Of a DNA stretch of 64,000 nucleotides, positions 7,545-16,225 are shown in pieces; position 1 is the first letter of the stretch; the number at the start of each line of letters is the position of its first letter. The stretch covers positions 62,001 through 126,000 of the forward strand of contig CALKHR010000201.1 of the NCBI GenBank assembly GCA_937988885.1, given 5' to 3'. The translations under genes were made by a program, and so were the position numbers. The notes under the pieces were generated by a model. It was not told where the DNA came from and made no database searches. It saw only the letters and a program-made list of their open reading frames with translations. Source of the DNA: an uncultured Roseiflexaceae bacterium. Its GTDB lineage: Bacteria; Chloroflexota; Chloroflexia; Chloroflexales; Roseiflexaceae.

Positions 7545-8453
7545 ATGATCATCGCTTTTGGTAATCCAGTCTACGACTTCATCCAAACCCCCGTCAGCAG
7601 CACACACGAACGCATCTTATCTGGTTGCTCAACTAATGCATGTCTTGCACTTGCAAAAATGGGCCATGCAACCGCCTTAGTAGGACGAGTTGGTCCGGAT
7701 TACGTCACTCAATTCCTCTCCGACACGCAACATTATGGGATAACGCCATTTGTTCAAACATGTGAACAGACTGGAGGCTTCCAACTCATTTATTCCACTT
7801 GGGCCGATCGTACGCTCGATATCCTAGGCATCGCAGCCCCAATTGAGCAAGTTCCCGACGTGTGTGCCGATTCGCAGGCGGTGATTATCGGGCCTATTCT
7901 GCAAGAGACACCCATCTCTCTGATCAACCAAATCCGTGCGGTGAGTGAGGCTCCTCTCATTCTTGATCCGCAAGGCTTGCTGCGCCGCGTTAATGAGCAG
8001 GGGCGGATTGAGCACTATTGCCCCGACAACTTCGCGCAAATCGCTGCATATTGCGACGTGGTGAAAGCCAATGAGTTAGAGACGAGGGTGATCACTGGGA
8101 TCGATCCGCGCGTGGATGGTCGCGAAGCGCTACGACGTCTAAAAAGCCTGGGTTGCAAGATTGCGGTTGTCACCCTAGCGGAGGCTGGTTCGCTCATTGA
8201 TGATGGCAAACATCACTACAAAATCCCCGTATATCCTGTCGAGTTATGTGACTCAACAGGCGCCGGAGATACCTACATGGCAGGTTTCTTGCACAGTTAT
8301 CTTCAAGATCCCGAAGATATGCTGGCTGCTGGATGCTTTGGAGCGGCTACAGCCTCGATTTGGATCGAGCATATAGGTCCAAATGCTCCTGTGACATTGC
8401 AAGAGGTCGAGCGACGCGTAAATCACATCCGCGCCTATACGGAGGTTTTGTGA
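7545..8453 (+). CDS. PfkB-family carbohydrate (possibly inositol) kinase
   Basis: A 302-residue ribokinase/PfkB-fold kinase. The N-terminal signature region is SGCSTNACLALAKMG with VGRVGPD. The C-terminal signature 2 DSTGAGDTYMAGFL supplies the anion hole and catalytic Asp. The substrate is not readable from sequence. Its stop codon overlaps the start of a CDP-alcohol phosphatidyltransferase (TGATG). Because PfkB members include myo-inositol kinases and some CDP-alcohol enzymes use inositol phosphate, an inositol route is a reasonable guess. Adenosine or fructose kinase activity is an alternative. Confidence 0.82.
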   Translation: MIIAFGNPVYDFIQTPVSSTHERILSGCSTNACLALAKMGHATALVGRVGPDYVTQFLSDTQHYGITPFVQTCEQTGGFQLIYSTWADRTLDILGIAAPIEQVPDVCADSQAVIIGPILQETPISLINQIRAVSEAPLILDPQGLLRRVNEQGRIEHYCPDNFAQIAAYCDVVKANELETRVITGIDPRVDGREALRRLKSLGCKIAVVTLAEAGSLIDDGKHHYKIPVYPVELCDSTGAGDTYMAGFLHSYLQDPEDMLAAGCFGAATASIWIEHIGPNAPVTLQEVERRVNHIRAYTEVL

Positions 8454-9091
8454 TGCAGCCAATTCTTGCTCGTTTCCGCCAATTGTACGAAGAAACCACC
8501 ATTCCACTTGGTTTTGTTTGCATACGTCTTGGCTTCACACCCAATATGCTCACCTTACTGAGCCTGCTGTTTGGTGGATTATCGGCGTTTGCCATCGCTC
8601 GCCGTGCTTTTTGGCTGGGTGTGGTCCTGATTTTACTGATGGGTCTTGCCGATATGCTCGATGGAGCAACGGCCCGCGCCGGTGGCACCGCAAGCTCATA
8701 TGGCACCGTTCTTGATCACGTTGTGGATCGTTACGCCGAGTTTTTGCTGCTCTTGGGCGTTATGCTCAGCGATACTGTAGCACCAGCCTGGGTTATGTTT
8801 AGTCTGTTCGGGATGGTGATGGCGAGCTATGTGCGCGCCCGCGCCGAATCGACCGACCTGCTCAAATCGTGTAATGTGGGTTTCGCGGGCCGTCAAGAAA
8901 AACTTGCCTTGCTGTGCGTGGGCCTGCTCGCGCAGCCGTTGTTCCCTGCCTTAGCGTTGCTACAGTGGTCGGTGATCGCGATAGGCGGTGTCTCGCATAT
9001 CACAGCGCTTCAACGCCTCCTCTACACACGCCGTATGATGCTCGAACGTGAGGGAAGCGCTCAACTTCGCAAACAGCAAGAGGTGGTATAG
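8453..9091 (+). CDS. CDP-alcohol phosphatidyltransferase (PgsA/PIP-synthase-like)
   Basis: A 212-residue integral membrane enzyme of phospholipid synthesis. It carries the full CDP-alcohol motif DG-AT-AR-x8-G-x3-D-x3-D at about residues 69-91, the metal and CDP site. Several hydrophobic segments flank it. It transfers a phosphatidyl group from CDP-diacylglycerol (or similar) to an alcohol or alcohol phosphate. The start ATG at 8453 overlaps the stop of the upstream kinase gene; an upstream extension of the frame lies inside that gene and is rejected. Size and motif fit phosphatidylinositol-phosphate or phosphatidylglycerophosphate synthases. The kinase neighbour favours the former, by inference. 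Confidence 0.87.
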   Translation: MQPILARFRQLYEETTIPLGFVCIRLGFTPNMLTLLSLLFGGLSAFAIARRAFWLGVVLILLMGLADMLDGATARAGGTASSYGTVLDHVVDRYAEFLLLLGVMLSDTVAPAWVMFSLFGMVMASYVRARAESTDLLKSCNVGFAGRQEKLALLCVGLLAQPLFPALALLQWSVIAIGGVSHITALQRLLYTRRMMLEREGSAQLRKQQEVV

Positions 9092-9094
9092 CTG

Positions 9095-10642
9095 TCACGG
9101 TGCCGCATAAAGCTGAACGAGTAATTTGTACTTATATACCTCGCGGTTTAACAAACGTGCTTTGATATATTGATACTCAGGGTCCTGCTCAACATACCCT
9201 TGCTCGTGGATTAAAGTGAAGTGCTCATTGAGCCAATCGGTGAGATCGTGCGGTATTTGACCGCGTGATCGATCACGACCGAACGTCAGCAACCAAATAC
9301 GGCGTGGTTGCTGTTGCTCGATAAACTCCCGTGCAGTCGCAAAACGCGTATCGGAACTGAGCGGTATCGGCTGGGGGCCACGCTGATAATAAAAAGCGAA
9401 CCCCGTGTCCGAATCGCTCAGTACAATATCGCCTGGCTGACTCGCTGCCACGATCTCTTGCACTACCTCGCGCATTGGAACCGCATAAATGGGGTTGTGG
9501 AACTGCTGTCCATTGAAGTAGTTCACGATGCCTAACCCACGCGGTACAAGCAACATTATCAGCAACAGGGTATTCCAAGCGCGTCGCGTTGGCTTGATGA
9601 TGCCTGCGGCCAACAAGAGCATTGCAAATGGGAGGGCGAACAAGATGTGGTTCGGTAACGTGATGAAAGGCAGCACCGGGAACAAGAGCGACGTTAAAAG
9701 CGCCCCGCCCACACCGGAGACGACGATAATAATCAGCAGCGTCGCGAACGCCGATGGCCGCTGATCCGCGCGTCGCCGCCAGAGCAGCACCACACCGAGT
9801 ACGCAGGCTACTATTGCGCCGCATAGGCCAACCAATGCGAGCGGCTTCCAAGGGAATAGCGTCTCCCCAATGCTGAATGAACTGAACAAATACCCCAACT
9901 TGATCAACACACTCGCGACACTAAAGCCACTCAACTCTGACTCGGCGGATGCGATGAGCGGGCCTGCCTGTGCGCTGGTCTGTAAGAGCCACGGCACGAA
10001 CGTTATACCCGCTACACACTGCACTGCTAGAAAGCTCCTAAAACGCCGCCACTCTTTGGCGAATAAGAGCACAAGGTTTTGGCTGGCAACTAAGAACAAT
10101 GGCGCGAAATAATCGGTGTAGAGCAGCAATATCAGAACGATACCGTACAACAATCCTGTACGGAGTGATGGTGCGCGAGCAAAGCGTAAGCCGCTGAGGA
10201 TCAGCAACAGGCCGAACATCATCGTCAGCGCGTAGTATTTCTCGAAGCGCATATACAAAATGAACGTGGGTGCAGTGGCCAACAAAAGCGCGCCAGTAAT
10301 ACCAAGGCGCCAATCACCCCAAGCGCATCCCAGTCGATAGACGAGATACACGTTCAACAGGCCCACCAACGCCCAAGGCAAGCGAACCGTCAGATCTGTC
10401 TCGGGCACGATATCCAACCATACGCTCATCACAAAATGCGTCAGCGGTGGATGTCGATCGATGCCCTGTTGTAAGAGCAAGAGAATGGTGCCCCAGGAGC
10501 CGCGATCGATCTCTACATTGATATACTCATCGATCGATAGGCTATGCCTGCCCAGATCATAAAACAGCAATATTGCCGTAAGAACGAGCACTGCGCCAAT
10601 AAGCCACTTCTGTCGCCACCACTTTGAAGTAGACATAATCAT
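9095..10642 (-). CDS. GT39-like (PMT/ArnT-type) membrane glycosyltransferase
   Basis: A 515-residue polytopic membrane protein with about eleven hydrophobic segments. The first periplasmic loop has SIDEYINVEID, i.e. the acidic pair characteristic of GT-C dolichyl/undecaprenyl-phosphate sugar transferases, followed by DRHPPLTHFVM. The C-terminal 130 residues form a soluble extracytoplasmic region. It probably moves a sugar from a polyprenyl-phosphate donor onto a protein or lipid outside the membrane. It converges on the CDP-alcohol gene with only three bases between. The start may be the first or third Met. Confidence 0.8.
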   Translation of the reverse strand: MIMSTSKWWRQKWLIGAVLVLTAILLFYDLGRHSLSIDEYINVEIDRGSWGTILLLLQQGIDRHPPLTHFVMSVWLDIVPETDLTVRLPWALVGLLNVYLVYRLGCAWGDWRLGITGALLLATAPTFILYMRFEKYYALTMMFGLLLILSGLRFARAPSLRTGLLYGIVLILLLYTDYFAPLFLVASQNLVLLFAKEWRRFRSFLAVQCVAGITFVPWLLQTSAQAGPLIASAESELSGFSVASVLIKLGYLFSSFSIGETLFPWKPLALVGLCGAIVACVLGVVLLWRRRADQRPSAFATLLIIIVVSGVGGALLTSLLFPVLPFITLPNHILFALPFAMLLLAAGIIKPTRRAWNTLLLIMLLVPRGLGIVNYFNGQQFHNPIYAVPMREVVQEIVAASQPGDIVLSDSDTGFAFYYQRGPQPIPLSSDTRFATAREFIEQQQPRRIWLLTFGRDRSRGQIPHDLTDWLNEHFTLIHEQGYVEQDPEYQYIKARLLNREVYKYKLLVQLYAAP

Positions 10643-10801
10643 TTCTTGTTTAACCTTCGCTGTTGCTATCGTCTTTCAAGAACCGTCCCATAGTACTACC
10701 GATGGCTTGAATCTCCTAGAAACGAGCGTCCGATAACGGCGAACAAATGTTTCTTTTGGCATCCTAATGCGATAAAACGCGCTTTTGAAGCCGATGGATC
10801 A

Positions 10802-10830
10802 TTGCCACCGTTTGCACGATATGGTACAAT
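10802..10830 (+). promoter_or_regulatory. Candidate recN promoter
   Basis: TTGCCA (10802-10807) and TACAAT (10825-10830) are 17 bases apart, 44 bases before the recN start. Confidence 0.6.
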
Positions 10831-10874
10831 GCTGCCGTAAATCCGATGTCGAACGGTATCGCGGTTAGCAGTAC

Positions 10875-12680
10875 ATGTTGCTTGAACTCAATATTAGCGA
10901 CTTCGCGATTATCGATCGTCTGCGCCTCACTCTCGGTAGTGGCTTCAACGTCCTTACCGGTGAGACAGGTGCAGGTAAATCGATCATCATCGACGCTCTA
11001 GGAACGCTGCGTGGCGAACGCACTGACCCGTCGTTTGTGCGGGCCGGAGCCGAGCGCGCACGCGTCGAGGGCATCTTCGCCGTAACTAATCGCCCCGATA
11101 TCAAGGCTGTGCTCGAAGAGTACGGTCTCTGGGACGACGACGAGCAGATCATTCTATCGCGCGAGATCAACGGCGAGAGTGGTCGCAGCGTCGCTCGTAT
11201 CAACGGGCGCGCAGTCAACAGTGCTGTGTTGCGTGAAGTGGGCAGCCGTCTGGTCGATATCCACGGCCAGCACGAAGGCCTCTCGTTATTCAACACTCGT
11301 ACCCACGGCGAAATGCTTGATCGGTATGGCATGCTTTTGCCGCTACGCGACCAGGTAGCAGCAAAAGTTGCCGAGTTACGCCGTGTCCGCGAGGAGCTTG
11401 CCGCATTGCGCAAAGCCGCCGCTTCGCGTACCGAACGAATCGAAGAATTGCGCTACTTACGCGAGGACGTCGCTGCTGCCAAACTGCGTCCCGGTGAGGA
11501 AGCCGAACTGCTCCAAGAGCGCGCCTTACTGCAGAACAGCGTGCGCATCACCGATCTCACCACCACCGCTTACACGTTACTCTACGCTGGCACCGAAGGT
11601 GGCCGCAACCCCACTCGACCGATCGTTGAGATGATCGCCGAGGTGTGCGATGCGCTCACGGAACTCGCAAGGCTCGATCCGAGTGTCGAGAAAATGGCGG
11701 AGCCAGCCAATGAGTTGCGCTATATGCTTGAGGATCTGGTGGTCAATGTCCGTGCCTACCGCGATAATCTGGAGTTTGATCCAGCGCGGTTGGACGAGAT
11801 CGAAGATCGCCTCACGCTGATCCGCGAGATGCAGCGCCGCTACCACGCAACCGTCGAGCAGATCCTTGAACGCGCCGCCTCCGCCGAAGCCGAGATCGAG
11901 CGGCTCACGCATAGCGATGAGCATATGGCCGATCTTATGGATCAGGAGAATCGGCTGCTTGCTGAACTCGGCGAACTGGTGACGGAGCTATCGCGTCGCC
12001 GACGCGAGGTGGGCGACCGATTGGCAACGGCAGTTGCCGGAGCGATGCGCGACCTGGCGATGCCACATGTGCGCTTTGCGGTTGCTCTCACGCATCAAGA
12101 GGACCCTCATGGTGTTCCGGTGAGTTTGGAGGTGCCCGAAACCTCGCAGCGCGAGACGCGCCGCTACGCCTTCGATAAAACGGGCATCGATCGTATCGAG
12201 TTCTTGCTTTCGCCGAACCCGGGTGAGCCACTGAAGCCTCTCGCTCGTATCGCATCGGGTGGTGAAAGTGCCCGGTTGTTACTGGCCCTCAAATCGATCC
12301 TCTCGAAGGTAGACGACGTCCCAACGCTTGTGTTTGATGAGGTTGATGTTGGGGTTGGTGGCCGCGCTGGTCACGTAGTGGGTGAGAAGCTTTGGGCGAT
12401 CAGCGAGCAACATCAAGTTATCTGCATCACGCACCTGCCACAGGTGGCAGCCTTCGGTGATTCGCACTATGCGATTGCCAAGCTGTTCACTGAGGATCGC
12501 ACCCGCACCAGCATCCAACAGATCGACCGGGATGCCCGCGTCGATGAATTGGCTGCCATGCTCGATGGCACGCCGATCAGCGAGCATAGTCGCCGTAGCG
12601 CGCAAGAAATGCTCGAACGTGCCCAAGCCTTTAAAGAGCAGTGGGCACAAGCATCGCAAGAACCTGCGCTCTCGCGCTAA
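10875..12680 (+). CDS. recN: DNA repair protein RecN
   Basis: A 601-residue SMC-like ATPase, slightly longer than the usual 550-560. The N-terminal Walker A is GETGAGKS (about residues 30-37), and the RecN-specific Q-loop region is VDIHGQHEGLSLF. A central coiled coil (about 150-370) is rich in Arg/Glu. The C-terminal ABC signature is ASGGESARLLLALK and Walker B is LVFDEVDVGVGG, with a D-loop/His region ICITHLPQVAAFGD. RecN acts at double-strand breaks with RecA. No obvious SOS box was recognised in the 230-bp upstream gap. Confidence 0.96.
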   Translation: MLLELNISDFAIIDRLRLTLGSGFNVLTGETGAGKSIIIDALGTLRGERTDPSFVRAGAERARVEGIFAVTNRPDIKAVLEEYGLWDDDEQIILSREINGESGRSVARINGRAVNSAVLREVGSRLVDIHGQHEGLSLFNTRTHGEMLDRYGMLLPLRDQVAAKVAELRRVREELAALRKAAASRTERIEELRYLREDVAAAKLRPGEEAELLQERALLQNSVRITDLTTTAYTLLYAGTEGGRNPTRPIVEMIAEVCDALTELARLDPSVEKMAEPANELRYMLEDLVVNVRAYRDNLEFDPARLDEIEDRLTLIREMQRRYHATVEQILERAASAEAEIERLTHSDEHMADLMDQENRLLAELGELVTELSRRRREVGDRLATAVAGAMRDLAMPHVRFAVALTHQEDPHGVPVSLEVPETSQRETRRYAFDKTGIDRIEFLLSPNPGEPLKPLARIASGGESARLLLALKSILSKVDDVPTLVFDEVDVGVGGRAGHVVGEKLWAISEQHQVICITHLPQVAAFGDSHYAIAKLFTEDRTRTSIQQIDRDARVDELAAMLDGTPISEHSRRSAQEMLERAQAFKEQWAQASQEPALSR

Positions 12681-12830
12681 TTGAACACTTGTAACTTCAA
12701 GGATCGAGGATCGCAAATCGCGGAAGCAGATAGCATGGCTGAATGTGTGCTATCATCTTCCCATTGCTGATTTCTTGATCTTTTTTGTGTATAGCGCCCT
12801 CTTGCTTTCGCGATATATAGGAGAAATTCC

Positions 12831-15800
12831 TTGCAACGACAGACCTCCATCTCCGTCTGGTGCGAGCGAATAATCGAAGGCGGCTGGCTGCTTGCCTTGA
12901 TGTTGATTCCCAACTACTTCAATCTGCTCTCATCGCGCCATTTTGAGCCTGATAAAGCTACGACACTCCGTGCTATCGTGCTGGTGATGGCCGCCGCCGG
13001 TATTGTGCGGGTGATTGATTTGTGGGAGCAACGCTCGCATTCGCGTAGTGATGCTCAATCCAATGCGCAACCCTCCGTTTCGCTCTGGCAACGTATTGTG
13101 AGTGTTCCCCTGCTTTTATCGGTACTGATTTACGTGGGTGTGTTTATCTTCACAACCATCACGTCGGTCGTGCCGTGGGTGAGCTGGTGGGGATCGTATC
13201 AACGGTTGCAAGGCACCTACACGAATCTCTCCTACATTGGGCTTGCCGTGTTGGTTGCGACTACGCTGCGTCGGCGCGAGCAGTTGGACCGCCTGATCAC
13301 GGTGATGATCCTGTCGAGTTTAGTGGCGGTGGGTTATGGCTTGGTGCAACATCAGGAGATGGACCCGCTGCCCTGGCGCGGCGATGTGATCACTCGCGTG
13401 GCCTCGACGATGGGTAACTCCATTTTTGTGGCGGCCTACTTGATTATGGTGTTGCCCTACGCGATCTATCGCCTCATCGTCTCGTGTGCCGATGCGATCA
13501 GCGCACCTCGCGGTACTGATGGAGCAAGCGCCGATATCGGTTGGGCGTTTGGTTACATGCTGCTCGTGTTGGCTAGCTTGGCGATGGTGTTTGGTGCGCT
13601 CAAGTTTGGCGCATACGTCCGCACCGCCGATCTGCGCTACTGGTGGGTCTACCCCGGCTCGTTGATCGTGGCGCTTGGCTTCTTCATCGTGCCTACGCTG
13701 CGGCTGCACACCCAAGGACGTCCATCGTTCGCCCAATTTTTGCCCCTCTTTTTCGCGCTGGGCTATGTGCTGTTCTTGATGATGGCGTACAGCCTTGGCC
13801 AAGGCCCCGCTCAGCGCGAGGAGGAGTTCGCTGGCCGCGTCGCCCGCGATTGGGGCGTCTGGATGGGCTGTGGCCTGCTGATGGCCGTTGTAGCCTATGG
13901 CCTGTTCTATATGCTGCCGAGCCGCCCCGAGACGCCCTCGCGCACTGCGCTTGTGTTGCAGAGTGTGGGCATGCTGCTGGTGGTGCTTTTCAGCGTGTAC
14001 GCCATTATCCTCACCCAGAGTCGCGGCCCCTGGATCGGTATGGGCATCGGCCTGTTCGTCTTTTTCACGCTCACCCTGATCTTGATCTGGCGCAGGGATC
14101 GGGCGGCGGGCCTTGCTCGACAACGGATTTGGTTTACTCTGCTGACGCTTGAGGTGGTGCTTGCGATAGCGGCGGTCGCCTTTGTGGTGACGTTTAACTT
14201 CAGCAATGCGCCGTTCTTCAACGAGCTGCGCACGATGCCCTACATTGGCCGCTTGGGCACCTTGCTCGATACGAGCGCTGGTACCACCGGCGATGTGCGC
14301 GTGAAGATCTGGTTCGGTGATGAGCACGCTGGCGGCGCCGTTCAACTGATCACAATGAACCCGCTGCGCACGGTGATCGGTTGGGGGCCGGAGAGCATGT
14401 TTGTGGCCTACAACCAGGTGTATCCACCCTCGCTCGCCAATATCGAGGCGCGTGGTGCCTCGCCCGACCGCTCTCACGAGGCGTATCTCGATGAGTTGGT
14501 TACCAAAGGCTTGTTGGGCCTGATCAGCCACCTGTTTGTGCTGGTGAGCTTTTTCTCGCTTGCCAGCCGTTTGATCCGCAGGATCGGCGATTGGCGCACA
14601 CAACTGCTGCTGATCACCTGTATTTCAGCGGTGACCGCCCATATCTTTGAAGGTCTGTTTGGTATCCCGATCGTGTCATCGCTGATGATGCTCTGGTTAT
14701 CGATCGCATTGGTGTTTGTGATCGGCGTTCTGGAGGGCCAGTACAGTATCAGTGCGCCTGTGGCTGTTGCGGAGGCCGAGGCCCAACCCGAGCAGGCTGC
14801 TGCGCCGTCTGCTGCTCCGGCTGTCAAGCCCGGAGCCAAAGGCCAGGGTGGTTCGTCGCGGCGGTCGCGCCAGAGTGCGGTGGCCCGTGGTACTCAGAGC
14901 CGCGCAAGCGGTGGCCGACGTGGACGCGGTGGCGATCCATCGCTGCGCGTCCTGTACGCCATTATCTTTGTTGCGGCGCTGTGGGGCGCTTGGTCCATGA
15001 ATATCGACAATGTCTATGCCGATATGCGCTTCCAGCAGGGTCAGAGCTATGTCGATGCATCGAATGCCGGCTTAGAGCAGCAGATCGTCGGTATGAATTT
15101 CATACTTCAGGCGATTAGGATGGAGCCGCGCCAGGACTTCTACTACCTGAATTTGGGCCGCACCTTGATGAACATCACGGATATTCGGCGGCAAATGAGC
15201 GATACGGGGATCGGCCAACCCAAGGCGAATCCGCAACTGAGCGACCTCTTACGGTTGCAAGATGCGTTGGCGGTGCAAACCTTCGTGTTGCGCCAATCGC
15301 CGATGGAGTTGCTGAGCTACGCGCGCGTGGTGCTGGAGTACGCCCGTGATCTCAATCCGATGAACAAGGATCACTACGCGAACCTCGCCCGCATGTACAA
15401 TTTCTGGTACACCCGCTTCGACCGCAACATCGAGCAGTTGCGTTTATCGACGGAATGGTACGAGAAAGCACACGCGGTCGCCCCGCAGGATGTGGTGATC
15501 CTGAACGAATATGCAGGCTCGTTCATGCTGCAAGGGAACGATGCGCAATCTCGTGGCGATACGGCTGCTGCCTCCGCCGCCTTCGCTGAGGCCTCGCGGC
15601 TGCTCGAACGCTCGAAGCAACTCGACCCGAACTACCCCGACACCGATTCGCGCATCGCCGAGCTGTTGCGCTTGCAGGGTAATGCCGAGGAAGCGGTGAA
15701 TCGCTATATTGCCCTGATCGAGAAGAATCCGCACGCGCTGGATTCGCAGCTCAACGGGATTATGGATGGCTTGCGCGATCAACCTGCGCTGCTGCTGCGG

Positions 15801-16124
15801 CTCCGCGATGCGTACGACGTTGCGCTTGCAAAGACACCCGATGATCCCAGCCTGCTCTCGTTCGTTGGCACGCTGTCGATGTACGGCGGCGACCTTGAGC
15901 GGGCCACCGAGACGTACGCGCATCAAGCGCAGTTGCAGCCCGATAGCATCGAGGCGCGTCGCAATTATATGCTTGTGCTCAGCGATACCAAACAGTTCGC
16001 GCAGGCTGCATCTGAGGCCGAGGCGTTGTTGCAGATCTTCAACTCGCTGCAATCGACGCCCGAGCAGATCAGCCAGATTGAGGCGTTGATCAGCTACTAC
16101 AAGCTGCAATCGATCAATCCGTAG
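12831..16124 (+). CDS. O-antigen ligase-like membrane protein with C-terminal TPR domain
   Basis: A 1097-residue two-part protein. The first 630 residues contain about a dozen membrane helices and a Wzy_C/O-antigen ligase core; QSRGPWIGMGIG and the loop SPDRSHEAYLDELVTKGLLGL, with its conserved Arg/His, are diagnostic. A basic Ala/Gly/Arg linker (about 640-705) and one more membrane segment lead into some 370 residues of TPR repeats. Such proteins transfer or polymerise lipid-linked glycans outside the membrane. The start is TTG at 12831, supported by AGGAGA six bases upstream. It could glycosylate proteins as well as polysaccharide; the acceptor is unknown. Confidence 0.83.
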   Translation: MQRQTSISVWCERIIEGGWLLALMLIPNYFNLLSSRHFEPDKATTLRAIVLVMAAAGIVRVIDLWEQRSHSRSDAQSNAQPSVSLWQRIVSVPLLLSVLIYVGVFIFTTITSVVPWVSWWGSYQRLQGTYTNLSYIGLAVLVATTLRRREQLDRLITVMILSSLVAVGYGLVQHQEMDPLPWRGDVITRVASTMGNSIFVAAYLIMVLPYAIYRLIVSCADAISAPRGTDGASADIGWAFGYMLLVLASLAMVFGALKFGAYVRTADLRYWWVYPGSLIVALGFFIVPTLRLHTQGRPSFAQFLPLFFALGYVLFLMMAYSLGQGPAQREEEFAGRVARDWGVWMGCGLLMAVVAYGLFYMLPSRPETPSRTALVLQSVGMLLVVLFSVYAIILTQSRGPWIGMGIGLFVFFTLTLILIWRRDRAAGLARQRIWFTLLTLEVVLAIAAVAFVVTFNFSNAPFFNELRTMPYIGRLGTLLDTSAGTTGDVRVKIWFGDEHAGGAVQLITMNPLRTVIGWGPESMFVAYNQVYPPSLANIEARGASPDRSHEAYLDELVTKGLLGLISHLFVLVSFFSLASRLIRRIGDWRTQLLLITCISAVTAHIFEGLFGIPIVSSLMMLWLSIALVFVIGVLEGQYSISAPVAVAEAEAQPEQAAAPSAAPAVKPGAKGQGGSSRRSRQSAVARGTQSRASGGRRGRGGDPSLRVLYAIIFVAALWGAWSMNIDNVYADMRFQQGQSYVDASNAGLEQQIVGMNFILQAIRMEPRQDFYYLNLGRTLMNITDIRRQMSDTGIGQPKANPQLSDLLRLQDALAVQTFVLRQSPMELLSYARVVLEYARDLNPMNKDHYANLARMYNFWYTRFDRNIEQLRLSTEWYEKAHAVAPQDVVILNEYAGSFMLQGNDAQSRGDTAAASAAFAEASRLLERSKQLDPNYPDTDSRIAELLRLQGNAEEAVNRYIALIEKNPHALDSQLNGIMDGLRDQPALLLRLRDAYDVALAKTPDDPSLLSFVGTLSMYGGDLERATETYAHQAQLQPDSIEARRNYMLVLSDTKQFAQAASEAEALLQIFNSLQSTPEQISQIEALISYYKLQSINP

Positions 16125-16150
16125 CGCCACATTGTGTAAGAGCAGCAACG

Positions 16151-16184
16151 AAAACGACCTCCTGCAACCGCAGAAGGTCGTTTT
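16151..16184. terminator. Bidirectional terminator between convergent genes
   Basis: A ten-base perfect stem AAAACGACCT/AGGTCGTTTT. The A and T tracts let it act on both strands, between the ligase gene (+) and the DUF4139 gene (-). Confidence 0.82.
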
Positions 16185-16225
16185 CTTGTGTAGGCCGTGT
16201 CTCTGGCGAGAGCTTGGACGCCGCG

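Noticed and set aside
8333..8452. Upstream extension of the CDP-alcohol phosphatidyltransferase frame
   Set aside because: It lies inside the PfkB kinase gene; the ATG overlapping the kinase stop gives the family's normal length.
13320..14603. 427-codon minus-strand frame inside the O-antigen ligase gene
   Set aside because: His/Gln/Arg-rich composition without motifs; the plus-strand frame has membrane helices and Wzy_C motifs.
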